In this document: one piece after another, positions 33,936-44,347 of the stretch
Position numbering within the stretch: the first letter of the stretch is position 1
Layout of the letters: every line of letters starts with the position of its first letter
Source of the DNA: Cherax quadricarinatus
Taxonomy: Eukaryota; Arthropoda; Malacostraca; Decapoda; Parastacidae
Direction of reading: 5' to 3'
NCBI RefSeq assembly: GCF_038502225.1
Contig: NC_091383.1
Location: 3,423,235-3,487,234, forward strand
Length of the DNA: 64,000 nucleotides
Made by a program: the position numbers and the translations under genes
The notes under the pieces: generated by a model
Database searches by the model: none
Told to the model about the DNA's origin: nothing
What the model saw: only the letters and a program-made list of their open reading frames with translations

Positions 33936-34074
33936 AAATGTCTTATTTTACATTAATATAGACATTTTCATTAATCCATCTATTATATTTTCTTCAAAAT
34001 TATATAAGAAACACATTACATAGCATATGAACATGCAGTGTTTATATGCTGACACTCCCCCCCCCCCATGTCCA

Positions 34075-34330
34075 ACTCAACCTGTGTGAAAATTCAATGC
34101 TCATAAAAGGCCTTAAGAGCTGGAACTCCGTCTGAAGCATTGAAAGGTTCCCTATCTGCCAACTATTTCAAAGCTGTTGTTAAAAAACACCATCTCCTTA
34201 GCATAACTGAGACAGCAATCTGTTATGTCTAACAAACCAGCTTTCCTGCAGTTCTGCCCCTGATCTTCCTTCAACACCATAAATAATTGGTAACATATAT
34301 TGTCCCATTTAATTATATTGTAATCTAAAG
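34075..34330 (+). mobile_element. LINE-C-like 3' fragment
   Basis: Decayed coding tail (ggccttaagagctggaactcc...) plus 3' UTR. Similar in layout to 55560-55760. No open frame survives. Confidence 0.45.
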
Positions 34331-34346
34331 TAACTATATTTTCAAC

Positions 34347-34403
34347 ATTTCTATATTCTATATTCTATTTCTATATTCTATATTCTATTTCTATATTCTA
34401 TAT
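34347..34403. repeat. Microsatellite (TCTATATTCTAT)
   Basis: Short A/T/C simple repeat of about five irregular units, directly abutting a perfect hairpin. Confidence 0.85.
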
Positions 34404-34442
34404 TCAAAGATCCTCAGTTTTATTAACTGAGGATCTTTGAAT
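34402..34442. repeat. Perfect 18-bp hairpin
   Basis: ATTCAAAGATCCTCAGTT (34402-34419), loop TTATT, then the exact reverse complement (34425-34442). It has no obvious link to the neighbouring elements. Confidence 0.9.
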
Positions 34443-35033
34443 TAGTGCTATGAAATATGTCTCTTTTGTGATAGCCTATTTGCCATTAACTGTCTTATTG
34501 TAGTTAATTGCATAAGAATTCTTATTTAATATTATGTATATTAATTAACATGGCTTACAATTCTTTCTTTCTTTCAACGCACCGGCAGTATCCCACCAAG
34601 GTGGGGTGGCCTGAAAAGAAAAACAGATGTTTCTCATTTTAAATTTAGTAATATATACAGGAGAAGGGGTTAGTAGCCCCTTGCTCCCGGCATTTTAGTT
34701 GCCTTTTACAACATGCATAGCTTACGGAGGAAGAATTCTGTTCCACTTCCCCATGGAGATAAGAGGGAATAAACAAGAACAAGAACTAGAAAGAAAATAG
34801 AAGAAAACCCAGAGGAGTGTGTGTATATATATGCTTGTACATGTATGTGTAGTGTGACCTAAGTGTAAGTAGAAGTAGCAAGACGTACCTTGAATCTTGC
34901 ATGTGTATGAGACAGAAAAAAAAGACACCAGCAATCCTACCATCATGTAAAACAATTACAGGTTTCCATTTTACACTCGCTTGGCAGGACGGTAGTACCT
35001 CCCTGGGTGGTTGTTGTCTACCAACCTACTACC

Positions 35034-35128
35034 ACTGTGTGGCGAAACGTTTCCTGAATAAAGATTCCCATATGCTGCATAAGTGTCTCAATCTTCAACT
35101 TGTCGGTTTTTCAAACCATTCATCACAT
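35034..35128 (+). mobile_element. Penelope-type (hammerhead) end fragment
   Basis: It matches the right half of the 42958-43146 element: tgtgtggcGAAACGTTTC, aataaagattccc, catatgctgcataagtg, to ccattcatcac. The CUGAUGA part of the hammerhead is absent, cut off at the junction with the 50-bp monomer. Confidence 0.75.
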
Positions 35129-35868
35129 CACATGGTAGTACCTCCCTGGGTGGTTGTCTACCAACCTACTGCCACAGGATGGTAGTACCTCCCTGGGTGG
35201 TTGTCGTCTACCAACCTACTACCACAGGATGGTAGTACCTCCCTGGGTGGTTGTCGTCTACCAACCTAGTACCACAGGATGGTAGTACCTCCCTGGGTGG
35301 TTGTCGTCTACCAACCTAGTACCACAGGATGGTAGTACCTCCCTGGGTGGTTGTCGTCTACCAACCTAGTACCACAGGATGGTAGTACCTCCCTGGGCGG
35401 TTGTCTACCAACCTACTACCACAGGATGGTAGTACCTCCCTGGGTGGTTGTCGTCTACCAACCTAGTACCACAGGATGGTAGTACCTCCCTGGGTGGTTG
35501 TCTACCAACCTACTACCACAGGATGGTAGTACCTCCCTGGGTGGTTGTCGTCTACCAACCTAGTACCACAGGATGGTAGTACCTCCCTGGGTGGTTGTTG
35601 TCTACCAGCCTACTACCACAGGATGGTAGTATCTCCCTGGGTGGTTGTTGTCTACCAACCTAGTACCACAGGATGGTAGTACCTCCCTGGGTGGTTGTTG
35701 TCTACCAACCTACTACCACAGGACGGTAGTACCTCCCTGGGTGGTTGTTGTCTACCAACCTACTACCACAGGATGGTAGTACCTCCCTGGGTGGTTGTTG
35801 TCTACCAACCTACTACCACAGGATGGTAGTACCTCCCTGGGTGGTTGTTGTCTACCAACCTACTACCT
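35129..35868. repeat. 50-bp array from the LINE-B 5' terminus, about 15 copies
   Basis: The unit contains GGTAGTACCTCCCTGGGTGG and CTACCAACCTACTACCAC. Its reverse complement is the first 50 bp or so of LINE-B at 38166 and of the short RTE at 46482. Some units lack 3 bases (47 bp). From 35884 to about 36009 I see nothing. Confidence 0.93.
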
Positions 35869-36009
35869 AGATGGCTTACAATTAGCTGGGCAAAATGCAC
35901 TACATAATTTGTGGCCATCTTTTGTACCTACCATTATATTAATTCATGTAAATTATATTATATGGTTTAAATAAAAAAGTATTAGTGTCAAAAATACTAA
36001 ATATGGTTT

Positions 36010-36290
36010 GTTGTGTTGCCAGACTAATGGTGGATATTGTTTGTTGCTGTATCAACATGTGAGGACCAAGACTGTTTCAACCAAAAATACTGCTGGAATA
36101 AGTGTAGAAGTCTTTAAGAGGAAACTGGACAAGTATCTTCACCAGGTGCTGGATCAACCAGGCTGTGATGGAGTGGGTCAGTGGACCACCAGCAGTAACA
36201 TCCTGGCAGAGCAGGCAAGCACCAGATGAGCCTGACCCCTGGCTGGGTTCTGGCAGTAGAAAAACACTCGGAACTCATCAGAGGTTAAGG
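36010..36290 (+). mobile_element. Diverged LINE-A relative, 3' end
   Basis: Peptides VFKRKLDKYLHQVLDQPGCD and SSNILAEQAS parallel the LINE-A C-terminus (VFKLALDKHLKSVPDQPGC, SSNSLVDQA) at low identity. A separate subfamily of the same clade. Confidence 0.6.
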
Positions 36291-36644
36291 TTAGTTTGTC
36301 AATAGTGTGTGTGAGGAGTTAATAATAATAATATATTTTGATATGATACATGTATGAAGGAAGGAGCAAAACTTGTTCAACAAGACAGTCACGTAAGAAG
36401 CCAAGTTGATACATGTATGTACAAACACCTTTATATGCAGAGCATTTCTGGCAAACTTAAAATTAACTTAAGATTAATAAGACAGTAACAGTACATATGG
36501 TCATTAAATGAGTTACAATGAATACAAGAGACTTGAGTATTGTATTAAGTCATGCTATATGACTTTAATAAGTCTTGTAGAGAAGACATACTTTTTTATT
36601 ATTAACCTTAGGCAGATACAGTGGAGTGATTAATATTTAACATA

Positions 36645-37035
36645 AGAACATAAGAAAGGAGGAACACTGCAGCAGGCCTGTTGGCCCATACTAGGCAGGT
36701 CCTTTACAATCCATCCCACTAACAAAACATTTGCCCAACCCAATTTTCAATACCACCCAAGAAATAAGCTCTGATAACCCTATTCACTCTCATATGCAAG
36801 TCACACTCAAATCCAACCCCTCTCACTCAAGTATCTATCCAACCTAAATTTGAAACTACCCAAGGTTTTAGCCTCAATAACCCAACTAGGCAGACTGTTC
36901 CACTCATCAACTACCCTATTTCCAAACCAGTACTTTCCTATATCCTTTCTAAATCTAAACTTATCTAATTTGAATCCATTACTGCAGGTTCTCTCTTGGA
37001 GAGATATCCTCAAGACCTTATTTATATCCCCTATG
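36645..37035 (-). mobile_element. LINE-E (CR1-like) 3' end
   Basis: On the minus strand it carries the C-terminal coding tail (DKFRFRKDIGKYWFGNRVVD) and 3' UTR, ending in two TTATGTTC octamers. Octamer tandem ends are a CR1 hallmark. The sister at 44348-45028 matches closely. Confidence 0.85.
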
Positions 37036-37590
37036 ACATTCATTTGAGATGAATACAGATATTGAGAGCAAGTATATATTGATTATATTGAGGAAAAAGT
37101 TTTACTTATGTTCATGATGTTGAAACACATGCATGTACAGGTTTTACATATGTATTTATGATAAGGTGTTTTTTAACTATAGTTTTAAAAATGCTTAACC
37201 AGTGGTTCTGGAGATTTCTGGTAGACAGTTCCAGATTTTGGGCCCATTTATGCATAATGAGTTTTTGAAAAGATTTAGCCTTACATTGGGAATGTCATAG
37301 AAGTTTTTGTGCCTAGTGTTGTGTCTGAGTCCTGTTGCAACTGCCAAGAAAGTGTTTCGGGTCGGGATTTATATTAGAATTTATTGTTCTGTAAATGTAG
37401 GTTGTACAATAGTATGAGTTAATGTTTTGTATAGCCAGTAAGTATAGGTCTTTGAAAAGTGAAGGAGGAGGGTTGTCTAGCAGTGGATTGTGTGATAAGT
37501 TGCACTGTGGCTTTTTGTTGTTATTATTGATTTTAGGTGGTTTGTTGTTGTGGAACCCCAGGCACAAATATTGGTAGATCAGTGAATAGT

Positions 37591-38163
37591 ATAGTGTAAG
37601 TAGTGGTGTTTGTGGTACATAGTAACATATAGTGTAAGTAGTGGTGCTTGTGGTACATAGTAACATATAGTGTAAGTAGTGGTGTTTGTGGTACATAGTA
37701 ACATATAGTGTAAGTAGTGGTGTTTGTGGTACATAGTAACATATAGTGTAAGTAGTGGTGTTTGTGGTACATAGTAACATATAGTGTAAGTAGTGGTGTT
37801 TGTGGTACATAGTAACATATAGTGTAAGTAGTGGTGTTTGTGGTACATAGTAACATATAGTGTAAGTAGTGGTGTTTGTGGTACATAGTAACATATAGTG
37901 TAAGTAGTGGTGTTTGTGGTACATAGTAACATATAGTGTAAGTAGTGGTGTTTGTGGTACATAGTAACATATAGTGTAAGTAGTGGTGTTTGTGGTACAT
38001 AGTAACATATAGTGTAAGTAGTGGTGTTTGTGGTACATAGTAACATATAGTGTAAGTAGTGGTGTTTGTGGTACATAGTAACATATAGTGTAAGTAGTGG
38101 TGTTTGTGGTACATAGTAACATATAGTGTAAGTAGTGGTGTTTGTGGTACATAGTAACATATA
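37591..38163. repeat. 38-bp array within LINE-C RT coding sequence, about 15 units
   Basis: The unit GTAAGTAGTGGTGTTTGTGG then TACATAGTAACATATAGT encodes, on the minus strand, the motif YVPQTPLLTLY. That motif occurs once in LINE-C copy 2 (YYVPQTALLSLYHSL near 54545). The period is not a multiple of 3, yet all three minus frames stay open, giving long false ORFs. It resumes at 41757 after LINE-B. Confidence 0.95.
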
Positions 38164-38596
38164 TAGGTAGTAGGTTGGTAGACAGCAACCACCCAGGGAA
38201 GTACTACCATCCTGCCAGATGACTGTGAAACAAAAACCTGTAACGGTTTTGCATGATGGTAGGATTGCTGGTTTCTTTTTCTGTCTCATAAACACGCTAA
38301 GATAACAGGGATATCTTGCTACTCCTACTTACACTTTGGTCACACTTCACAGACACGCACATGCATATATATATATACATACATCTAGGTTTTTCTCCTT
38401 TTTCTAAATAGCTCTTGTTCTTTTTTATTTCTTCTATTGTCCATGGGGAAGTGGAAAAGAATCTTTCCTCCGTAAGCAATGCGTGTCGTATGAGGCGACT
38501 AAAATGCCGGGAGCAATGGGCTAGTAACCCCTTCTCCTGTATACAATTACTAAAAAAGAGAAGAAGAAAAACTTTATAAAACTGGGTTGCTTAAAT

Positions 38597-39961
38597 GTGC
38601 GTGGATGTAGTGCGGATGACAAGAAACAGATGATTGCTGATGTTATGAATGAAAAGAAGTTGGATGTCCTGGCCCTAAGCGAAACAAAGCTGAAGGGGGT
38701 AGGAGAGTTTCAGTGGGGGGAAATAAATGGGATTAAATCTGGAGTATCTGAGAGAGTTAGAGCAAAGGAAGGGGTAGCAGTAATGTTAAATGATCAGTTA
38801 TGGAAGGAGAAAAGAGAATATGAATGTGTAAATTCAAGAATTATGTGGATTAAAGTAAAGGTTGGATGCGAGAAGTGGGTCATAATAAGCGTGTATGCAC
38901 CTGGAGAAGAGAGGAATGCAGAGGAGAGAGAGAGATTTTGGGAGATGTTAAGTGAATGTATAGGAGCCTTTGAACCAAGTGAGAGAGTAATTGTGGTAGG
39001 GGACTTGAATGCTAAAGTAGGAGAAACTTTTAGAGAGGGTGTGGTAGGTAAGTTTGGGGTGCCAGGTGTAAATGATAATGGGAGCCCTTTGATTGAACTT
39101 TGTATAGAAAGGGGTTTAGTTATAGGTAATACATATTTTAAGAAAAAGAGGATAAATAAGTATACACGATATGATGTAGGGCGAAATGACAGTAGTTTGT
39201 TGGATTATGTATTGGTAGATAAAAGACTGTTGAGTAGACTTCAGGATGTACATGTTTATAGAGGGGCCACAGATATATCAGATCACTTTCTAGTTGTAGC
39301 TACACTGAGAGTAAAAGGTAGATGGGATACAAGGAGAATAGAAGCATCAGGGAAGAGAGAGGTGAAGGTTTATAAACTAAAAGAGGAGGCAGTTAGGGTA
39401 AGATATAAACAGCTATTGGAGGATAGATGGGCTAATGAGAGCATAGGCAATGGGGTCGAAGAGGTATGGGGTAGGTTTAAAAATGTAGTGTTAGAGTGTT
39501 CAGCAGAAGTTTGTGGTTACAGGAAAGTGGGTGCAGGAGGGAAGAGGAGCGATTGGTGGAATGATGATGTAAAGAGAGTAGTAAGGGAGAAAAAGTTAGC
39601 ATATGAGAAGTTTTTACAAAGTAGAAGTGATGCAAGGAGGGAAGAGTATATGGAGAAAAAGAGAGAAGTTAAGAGAGTGGTGAAGCAATGTAAAAAGAGA
39701 GCAAATGAGAGAGTGGGTGAGATGTTATCAACAAATTTTGTTGAAAATAAGAAAAAGTTTTGGAGTGAGATTAACAAGTTAAGAAAGCCTAGAGAACAAA
39801 TGGATTTGTCAGTTAAAAATAGGAGAGTAGAGTTATTAAATGGAGAGTTAGAGGTATTGGGAAGATGGAAGGAATATTTTGAGGAATTGTTAAATGTTGA
39901 TGAAGATAGGGAAGCTGTGATTTCGTGTACGTATAGGGCAAGGAGGAATAACATCTTGTAG
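38597..39961 (+). pseudogene. LINE-B endonuclease and RT N-terminus (frameshifted at 3' end)
   Basis: AP-type endonuclease with LDVLALSETKLKG (catalytic Glu, near residue 25), VVGDLNAKVGE (Asp/Asn, near 135) and ISDHFLVVATL (SDH, near 228), all intact. A basic linker with a run of Lys/Arg follows. The frame ends at 39961 because of what looks like a 4-base insertion (ACGT or CGTA) near 39925. Ignoring it, the reading continues into the next frame with no other break. The start at 38597 is the first ATG before the conserved domain. Confidence 0.88.
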
Positions 39962-39980
39962 GAGTGAGGAAGAGCCAGTT

Positions 39981-41507
39981 GTGAGTGTGGGGGAAGTTCG
40001 TGAGGCAGTAGGTAAAATGAAAGGGGGTAAGGCAGCCGGGATTGATGGGATAAAGATAGAAATGTTAAAAGCAGGTGGGGATATAGTTTTGGAGGGGTTG
40101 GTGCAATTATTTAATAAATGTATGGAAGAGGGTAAGGTACCTAGGGATTGGCAGAGAGCATGCATAGTTCCCTTGTATAAAGGCAAAGGGGATAAAAGAG
40201 AGTGCAAAAATTATAGGGGGATAAGTCTGTTGAGTGTACCTGGTAAAGTGTATGGTAGAGTTATAATTGAAAGAATTAAGAGTAAGACGGAGAATAGGAT
40301 AGCAGATGAACAAGGAGGCTTTAGGAAAGGTAGGGGGTGTGTGGACCAGGTGTTTACAGTGAAACATATAAGTGAACAGTATTTAGATAAGGCTAAAGAG
40401 GTCTTTGTGGCATTTATGGATTTGGAAAAGGCGTATGACAGGGTGGATAGGGGGGCAATGTGGCAGATGTTGCAAGTGTATGGTGTAGGAGGTAGGTTAC
40501 TGAAAGCAGTGAAGAGTTTTTACGAGGATAGTGAGGCTCAAGTTAGAGTATGTAGGAAAGAGGGAAATTTTTTCCCAGTAAAAGTAGGCCTTAGACAAGG
40601 ATGTGTGATGTCACCGTGGTTGTTTAATATATTTATAGATGGGGTTGTAAGAGAAGTAAATGCGAGGGTCTTGGCAAGAGGCGTGGAGTTAAAAGATAAA
40701 GAATCACACACAAAGTGGGAGTTGTCACAGCTGCTCTTTGCTGATGACACTGTGCTCTTGGGAGATTCTGAAGAGAAGTTGCAGAGATTGGTGGATGAAT
40801 TTGGTAGGGTGTGCAAAAGAAGAAAATTAAAGGTGAATACAGGAAAGAGTAAGGTTATGAGGATAACAAAAAGATTAGGTGATGAAAGATTGAATATCAG
40901 ATTGGAGGGAGAGAGTATGGAGGAGGTGAACGTATTCAGATATTTGGGAGTGGACGTGTCAGCGGATGGGTCTATGAAAGATGAGGTGAATCATAGAATT
41001 GATGAGGGAAAAAGAGTGAGTGGTGCACTTAGGAGTCTGTGGAGACAAAGAACTTTGTCCTTGGAGGCAAAGAGGGGAATGTATGAGAGTATAGTTTTAC
41101 CAACGCTCTTATATGGGTGTGAAGCGTGGGTGATGAATGTTGCAGCGAGGAGAAGGCTGGAGGCAGTGGAGATGTCATGTCTGAGGGCAATGTGTGGTGT
41201 GAATATAATGCAGAGAATTCGTAGTTTGGAAGTTAGGAGGAGGTGCGGGATTACCAAAACTGTTGTCCAGAGGGCTGAGGAAGGGTTGTTGAGGTGGTTC
41301 GGACATGTAGAGAGAATGGAGCAAAACAGAATGACTTCAAGAGTGTATCAGTCTGTAGTGGAAGGAAGGCGGGGTAGGGGTCGGCCTAGGAAGGGTTGGA
41401 GGGAGGGGGTAAAGGAGGTTTTGTGTGCGAGGGGCTTGGACTTCCAGCAGGCATGCGTGAGCGTGTTTGATAGGAGTGAATGGAGACAAATGGTTTTTAA
41501 TACTTGA
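39981..41507 (+). pseudogene. LINE-B reverse transcriptase
   Basis: A 508-codon block with RT motifs KMKGGKAAGIDGI, GFRKGRGCVDQVF, FMDLEKAYDRVD (A), GLRQGCVMSPWLFN (B) and LLFADDTVLL (C), all with catalytic Asp residues. The C-terminal YGCEAWVMN and HVERM ... RRGRGRPRKGW region is typical of RTE-type proteins. It lacks its own domain start; the ATG at 39981 only follows the frameshift. Together with the upstream block it would be about 960 residues, a normal RTE length. This is the least damaged complete element in the window. Confidence 0.9.
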
Positions 41508-41756
41508 CGTGCTGTTGGAGTGTGAGCAAAGTAACATTTATGAAGGGATTCAGGGAAACCGGCAGGCCGGACTTGAGTCCTGGAGATGGGAAGTACAGTG
41601 CCTGCACTCTGAAGGAGGGGTGTTAATGTTGCAGTTTAAAAACTGTAGTGTAAAGCACCCTTCTGGCAAGACAGTGATGGAGTGAATGATGGTGAAAGTT
41701 TTTCTTTTTCGGGCCACCCTGCCTTGGTGGGAATCGGCCGGTGTGATAATAAAATA

Positions 41757-41886
41757 AAATAGTAACATATAGTGTAAGTAGTGGTGTTTGTGGTACATAG
41801 TAACATATAGTGTAAGTAGTGGTGTTTGTGGTACATAGTAACATATAGTGTAAGTAGTGGTGTTTGTGGTACATAGTAACATATCT
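41757..41886. repeat. 38-bp array, right part
   Basis: About 3.3 further units identical to 37591-38163, split off by LINE-B. Confidence 0.95.
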
Positions 41887-42940
41887 TTGAGAGGATGACA
41901 ACTGTTTTAGAAACCTTTTTTGTTATGTGTTGGATATGGGTGTTGAATTTTAGGTTGCTGTCAAGGTGCACACCAGGAATTTTCCCTCATTATGTTTAGC
42001 AGTAAGGATGTTGTTAAGCATATTTAGTTGGTCCTCACTTGCTCTACTCCCAAACATAATGTAAAAGGTTTTGTCTATATTAAGTATGAGTTTATTGATG
42101 GTCAACCAGGTTGTTGTTTTTGTGAGTTCTTCATTAGCAGTAGTGTTGAATGAGGCTAAATTTGGGTGAGAGATGACAAAAGTTGTGTTGTCAGCAAAGA
42201 TAATAAGCGTAAGTTGATGTGATACACCTGGAAGATCATTGATGTATAAAAGGAAAAGGAGGGGGCCAAGAATACTACCCTGTGGTACACCAGTGTCCAG
42301 GTCGAGGAGGTTGTGTCATTGACAGACATATTGCTTTCTCTTAGTGAGGTAGGACTTGATAAATGCAAGCACATGGCCTCTTATACTGTAATGATCAAGC
42401 TTGAGGAGTAGGATGGTGTGGTCTACTGTATCAAAAGCTTTCTTAAGATTGATGAAAGGTCCAAGTGGTTATTCATTTTTATTCAATGCTGTGTAAAGTA
42501 GGTCTAGCATTTTTATTATTGCATCATTTGTGCTTTTGTTTCTCCTGAAGCCAAACTGGCAGGGGTTGAGGATGTTATGTGATGTTGTGAAGGAATGTAA
42601 CCTTTTGTGTATGAGTTTCTTGAAGATTTTGGAAAGTAAAGGCAAGTTTGATATTGGCTATAATTGTTTCTATCTGTTGGGTCACCACCTTTGTGGATTG
42701 GTGTAATCCTTGCTAGCTTGAGTGTTGCCAGGAAAGTGTTAGTATCTAGCGATTTGTTGAAGAGTAATGCAGTGGTGGGTGAAAGGATTTGAGCCGCTCG
42801 TTTATACAGCAGTGGTGGCACTTGGGCTACATTCCTTGATTTGTTTTTTAGAGAGTTAATAATCATGATAACCTCAGTGGGCTGTGTTGGTGTAAGTTAG
42901 AGGGATGTTGGGAAGTTATGGCATTTTATTGAGCAGTTCT
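41887..42940 (-). pseudogene. LINE-C reverse transcriptase, catalytically dead
   Basis: Minus-strand RT with GVPQGSILGPLLF (motif B), but motif A reads FINLKKAFDTVDH (Asp to Asn) and motif C FADNT (second Asp to Asn). Both catalytic aspartates are therefore affected, and frameshifts are present (for example near 42660). Upstream the peptide LARITPIHKGGDP marks the RT N-terminus. Downstream it runs via HIQHITKKVSK into the 38-bp array. Confidence 0.85.
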
Positions 42941-42957
42941 TCAATCTTTGTCAGTTA

Positions 42958-43146
42958 AAGATTGAGACACTTATGCAGCATATGGGAATCTTTATTCAGG
43001 AAACGTTTCGCCACACAGTGGCTTCATCAGTCCATTGTGGACTGATGTCCACTGTGTGGCGAAACGTTTCCTAAATAAAGATTCCCCATATGCTGCATAA
43101 GTGTCTCAATCTTCAACTTGTCGGTTTTTCAAACCATTCATCACAC
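42958..43146. mobile_element. Fold-back Penelope-type element with perfect 12-bp TSD
   Basis: CTTTGTCAGTTA flanks it at 42946-42957 and 43147-43158. The 189-bp insert is two inverted copies of the same terminus. The left one (minus strand) has a complete hammerhead pattern; the right one has a shortened core. Inserted in LINE-C. An inverted 5' piece followed by a forward piece also occurs in the 54843-55504 element. Confidence 0.85.
42994..43033 (-). ncRNA. Hammerhead ribozyme motif (core CUGAUGA), copy A
   Basis: On the minus strand: GGA (stem I), CUGAUGA, an extra A, stem II GCCAC-UGU-GUGGC, GAAAC, GUU, then UCC (stem I). The core is canonical apart from the extra A between A9 and stem II, a variant known from a viroid hammerhead. 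Stem I is only 3 bp and stem III minimal (C-G and A-U), as in Penelope-type hammerheads. The likely cleavage site follows GUU. Confidence 0.7.
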
Positions 43147-43274
43147 CTTTGTCAGTTAGTTTATTAAATCCATCTCCTGTAGTAACTGGGTTGATTGATG
43201 CCATCCAGATTAGATCTTTACAATGGCTCTCCAGTAATAGTGTCATATAAATATTTTATAAATTTTGTTTCCAG

Positions 43275-43425
43275 AAACTGTGTGTCTCCCACTGAGGTAG
43301 TGACCCAAACAAAGAAGAAATGCTTTTGCCATCACAGTCTTGCCAGAGTCGCACTGATACTACACCTCAAAACTGTTAATGTCTCCACCTGTCCTTTAGG
43401 GTGCAGGTACTATACTTCCTTAGTT
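43275..43425 (-). mobile_element. LINE-B 3' UTR fragment, diverged
   Basis: The reverse complement shows the order gcaccctaaagga, tctggcaagac.gtgatgg and gggtcac.acctcagtggga, matching the LINE-B 3' UTR at about 41600-41740. Confidence 0.6.
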
Positions 43426-43514
43426 GTGTTGTATAGTAATTGAAGAGAATTATTGGATAGATGTATTTGAAATATTTGTCATTTTATATTAGTGATTTAT
43501 ATTAAAAGTCATAT

Positions 43515-43780
43515 ACAGTAGACCGTCATTTAACACGGTTTTGTCTTGCACGTTTTGGTTATAGCACAATTGAAGAATTGCGGCATTTTTTTTGTTTGAC
43601 ACTTCATAAAATTAGTTTAACACAGTTGCGGGAGGCAAAAAAAATTTTGAGCCTGCGGTCGCCCATGGGGCAGGATGGGCTACAGCCATCCCCCCGCTAC
43701 CCCCACCACCCTCCCAGCCTTCAGTTCGGTTCATACATGTGTTGGACGAATCTGTGCCAGTAGCTCCCTGTGTTTGTTTA
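43515..43780 (+). mobile_element. Tigger-like 5' end fragment
   Basis: Starts TACAGTAGACCGTCATTTAACACGG, resembling the start of the Tigger-like element at 45399. No right end recognised. From 43781 to 44347 there is AT-rich repeat-like sequence that appears to resume at about 45030 after the LINE-E insertion. Confidence 0.5.
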
Positions 43781-44347
43781 GATATGTATTATCTAAAATG
43801 CCGACTTTGTGGTCTATTTTCGTATAGTATTTATGGTTGTATTCTCGTTTTCTTGGTCTCATTTGATAGAATGGAAAGCATATTATAGAACCTGGAAATG
43901 GAGCTCAAAGTAGGGGAAATGTTTGATTTTTGCTTATGTTCAAAAGTAAACAAATGATGTCATTGTCCAATAAATGTCCAACTAGCCATTCTAATATGCA
44001 GTCATGAATGGGTTGATGTAATTTTTACAATTATTACAGTATTGCAGTAGTCTGCATAACAGTAAATCTTCTATTTTTTGTTTGAATAAAAATTCAAAAT
44101 AGAAAGCAAGAGTAATATCAGAGAGGCCTGGAGACGTGACTGATGAACAAAGAAAATGTTATTTTAGAGCCAGGAATGTCTGCATTGTTCATTCTGGATT
44201 TTATTTTGAAATTGTCATATTTTTTTAATTTTCATGAAATTGGCCAAATTGCAAATTTCTGACCACGTTATTGGGTAGTTGAAATCGGTAAATGGGCAGT
44301 TTCTTGTACTCAGTTGATAGAAAAAATGGATTTCTAAAAAAATAGTT

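Larger units (their letters stand above)
34563..35870 (-). mobile_element. Short RTE derivative with amplified 5' end, flanked by 13-bp TSD
   Basis: The TSD ATGGCTTACAATT occurs at 34550-34562 and 35871-35883. Read on the minus strand: a 5' end made of about 15 tandem 50-bp monomers (35129-35868), a hammerhead-end fragment (35034-35128), one more monomer, then the LINE-B 5' UTR joined to the LINE-B 3' UTR, ending in a GAAAGAAAGAA tail at 34563. No coding sequence. The TSD shows that array and element now lie within one insertion; the array may have grown before or after insertion. Confidence 0.85.
38164..41756 (+). mobile_element. LINE-B: nearly complete RTE-type element inserted in the 38-bp array
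   Basis: A 5' UTR of about 430 bp, endonuclease plus RT coding, a short 3' UTR of about 250 bp and an AATAAAATAAAAT tail. Array units flank both sides. A candidate TSD AGTAACATAT abuts each end, but it is also part of the array unit, so it is not independent proof. The 5' end is the monomer amplified at 35129-35868, and the 3' UTR is the source of the 49086-51425 array. Domain layout and EN/RT style fit the RTE clade. Confidence 0.88.
36300..43270 (-). mobile_element. LINE-C copy 1, minus strand, carrying several insertions
   Basis: LINE-C sequence runs on both sides of inserts. The 3' UTR and C-terminal tail lie at about 36300-37590 with a CR1-like tail inside (36645-37035). A 38-bp array (37591-38163 and 41757-41886) is interrupted by LINE-B. 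RT sequence follows at 41887-42957 and resumes at 43147 after a hammerhead element. The family ends AATAAACTTTGAATTTGAAT in copy 2 (to 56118). Outer limits are approximate. Confidence 0.7.

Noticed and set aside
37313..38295. Three overlapping minus-strand ORFs rich in Tyr/Thr/His
   Set aside because: All three frames of the 38-bp array are stop-free. Only the unrepeated flank (37313-37590) has LINE-C coding ancestry.
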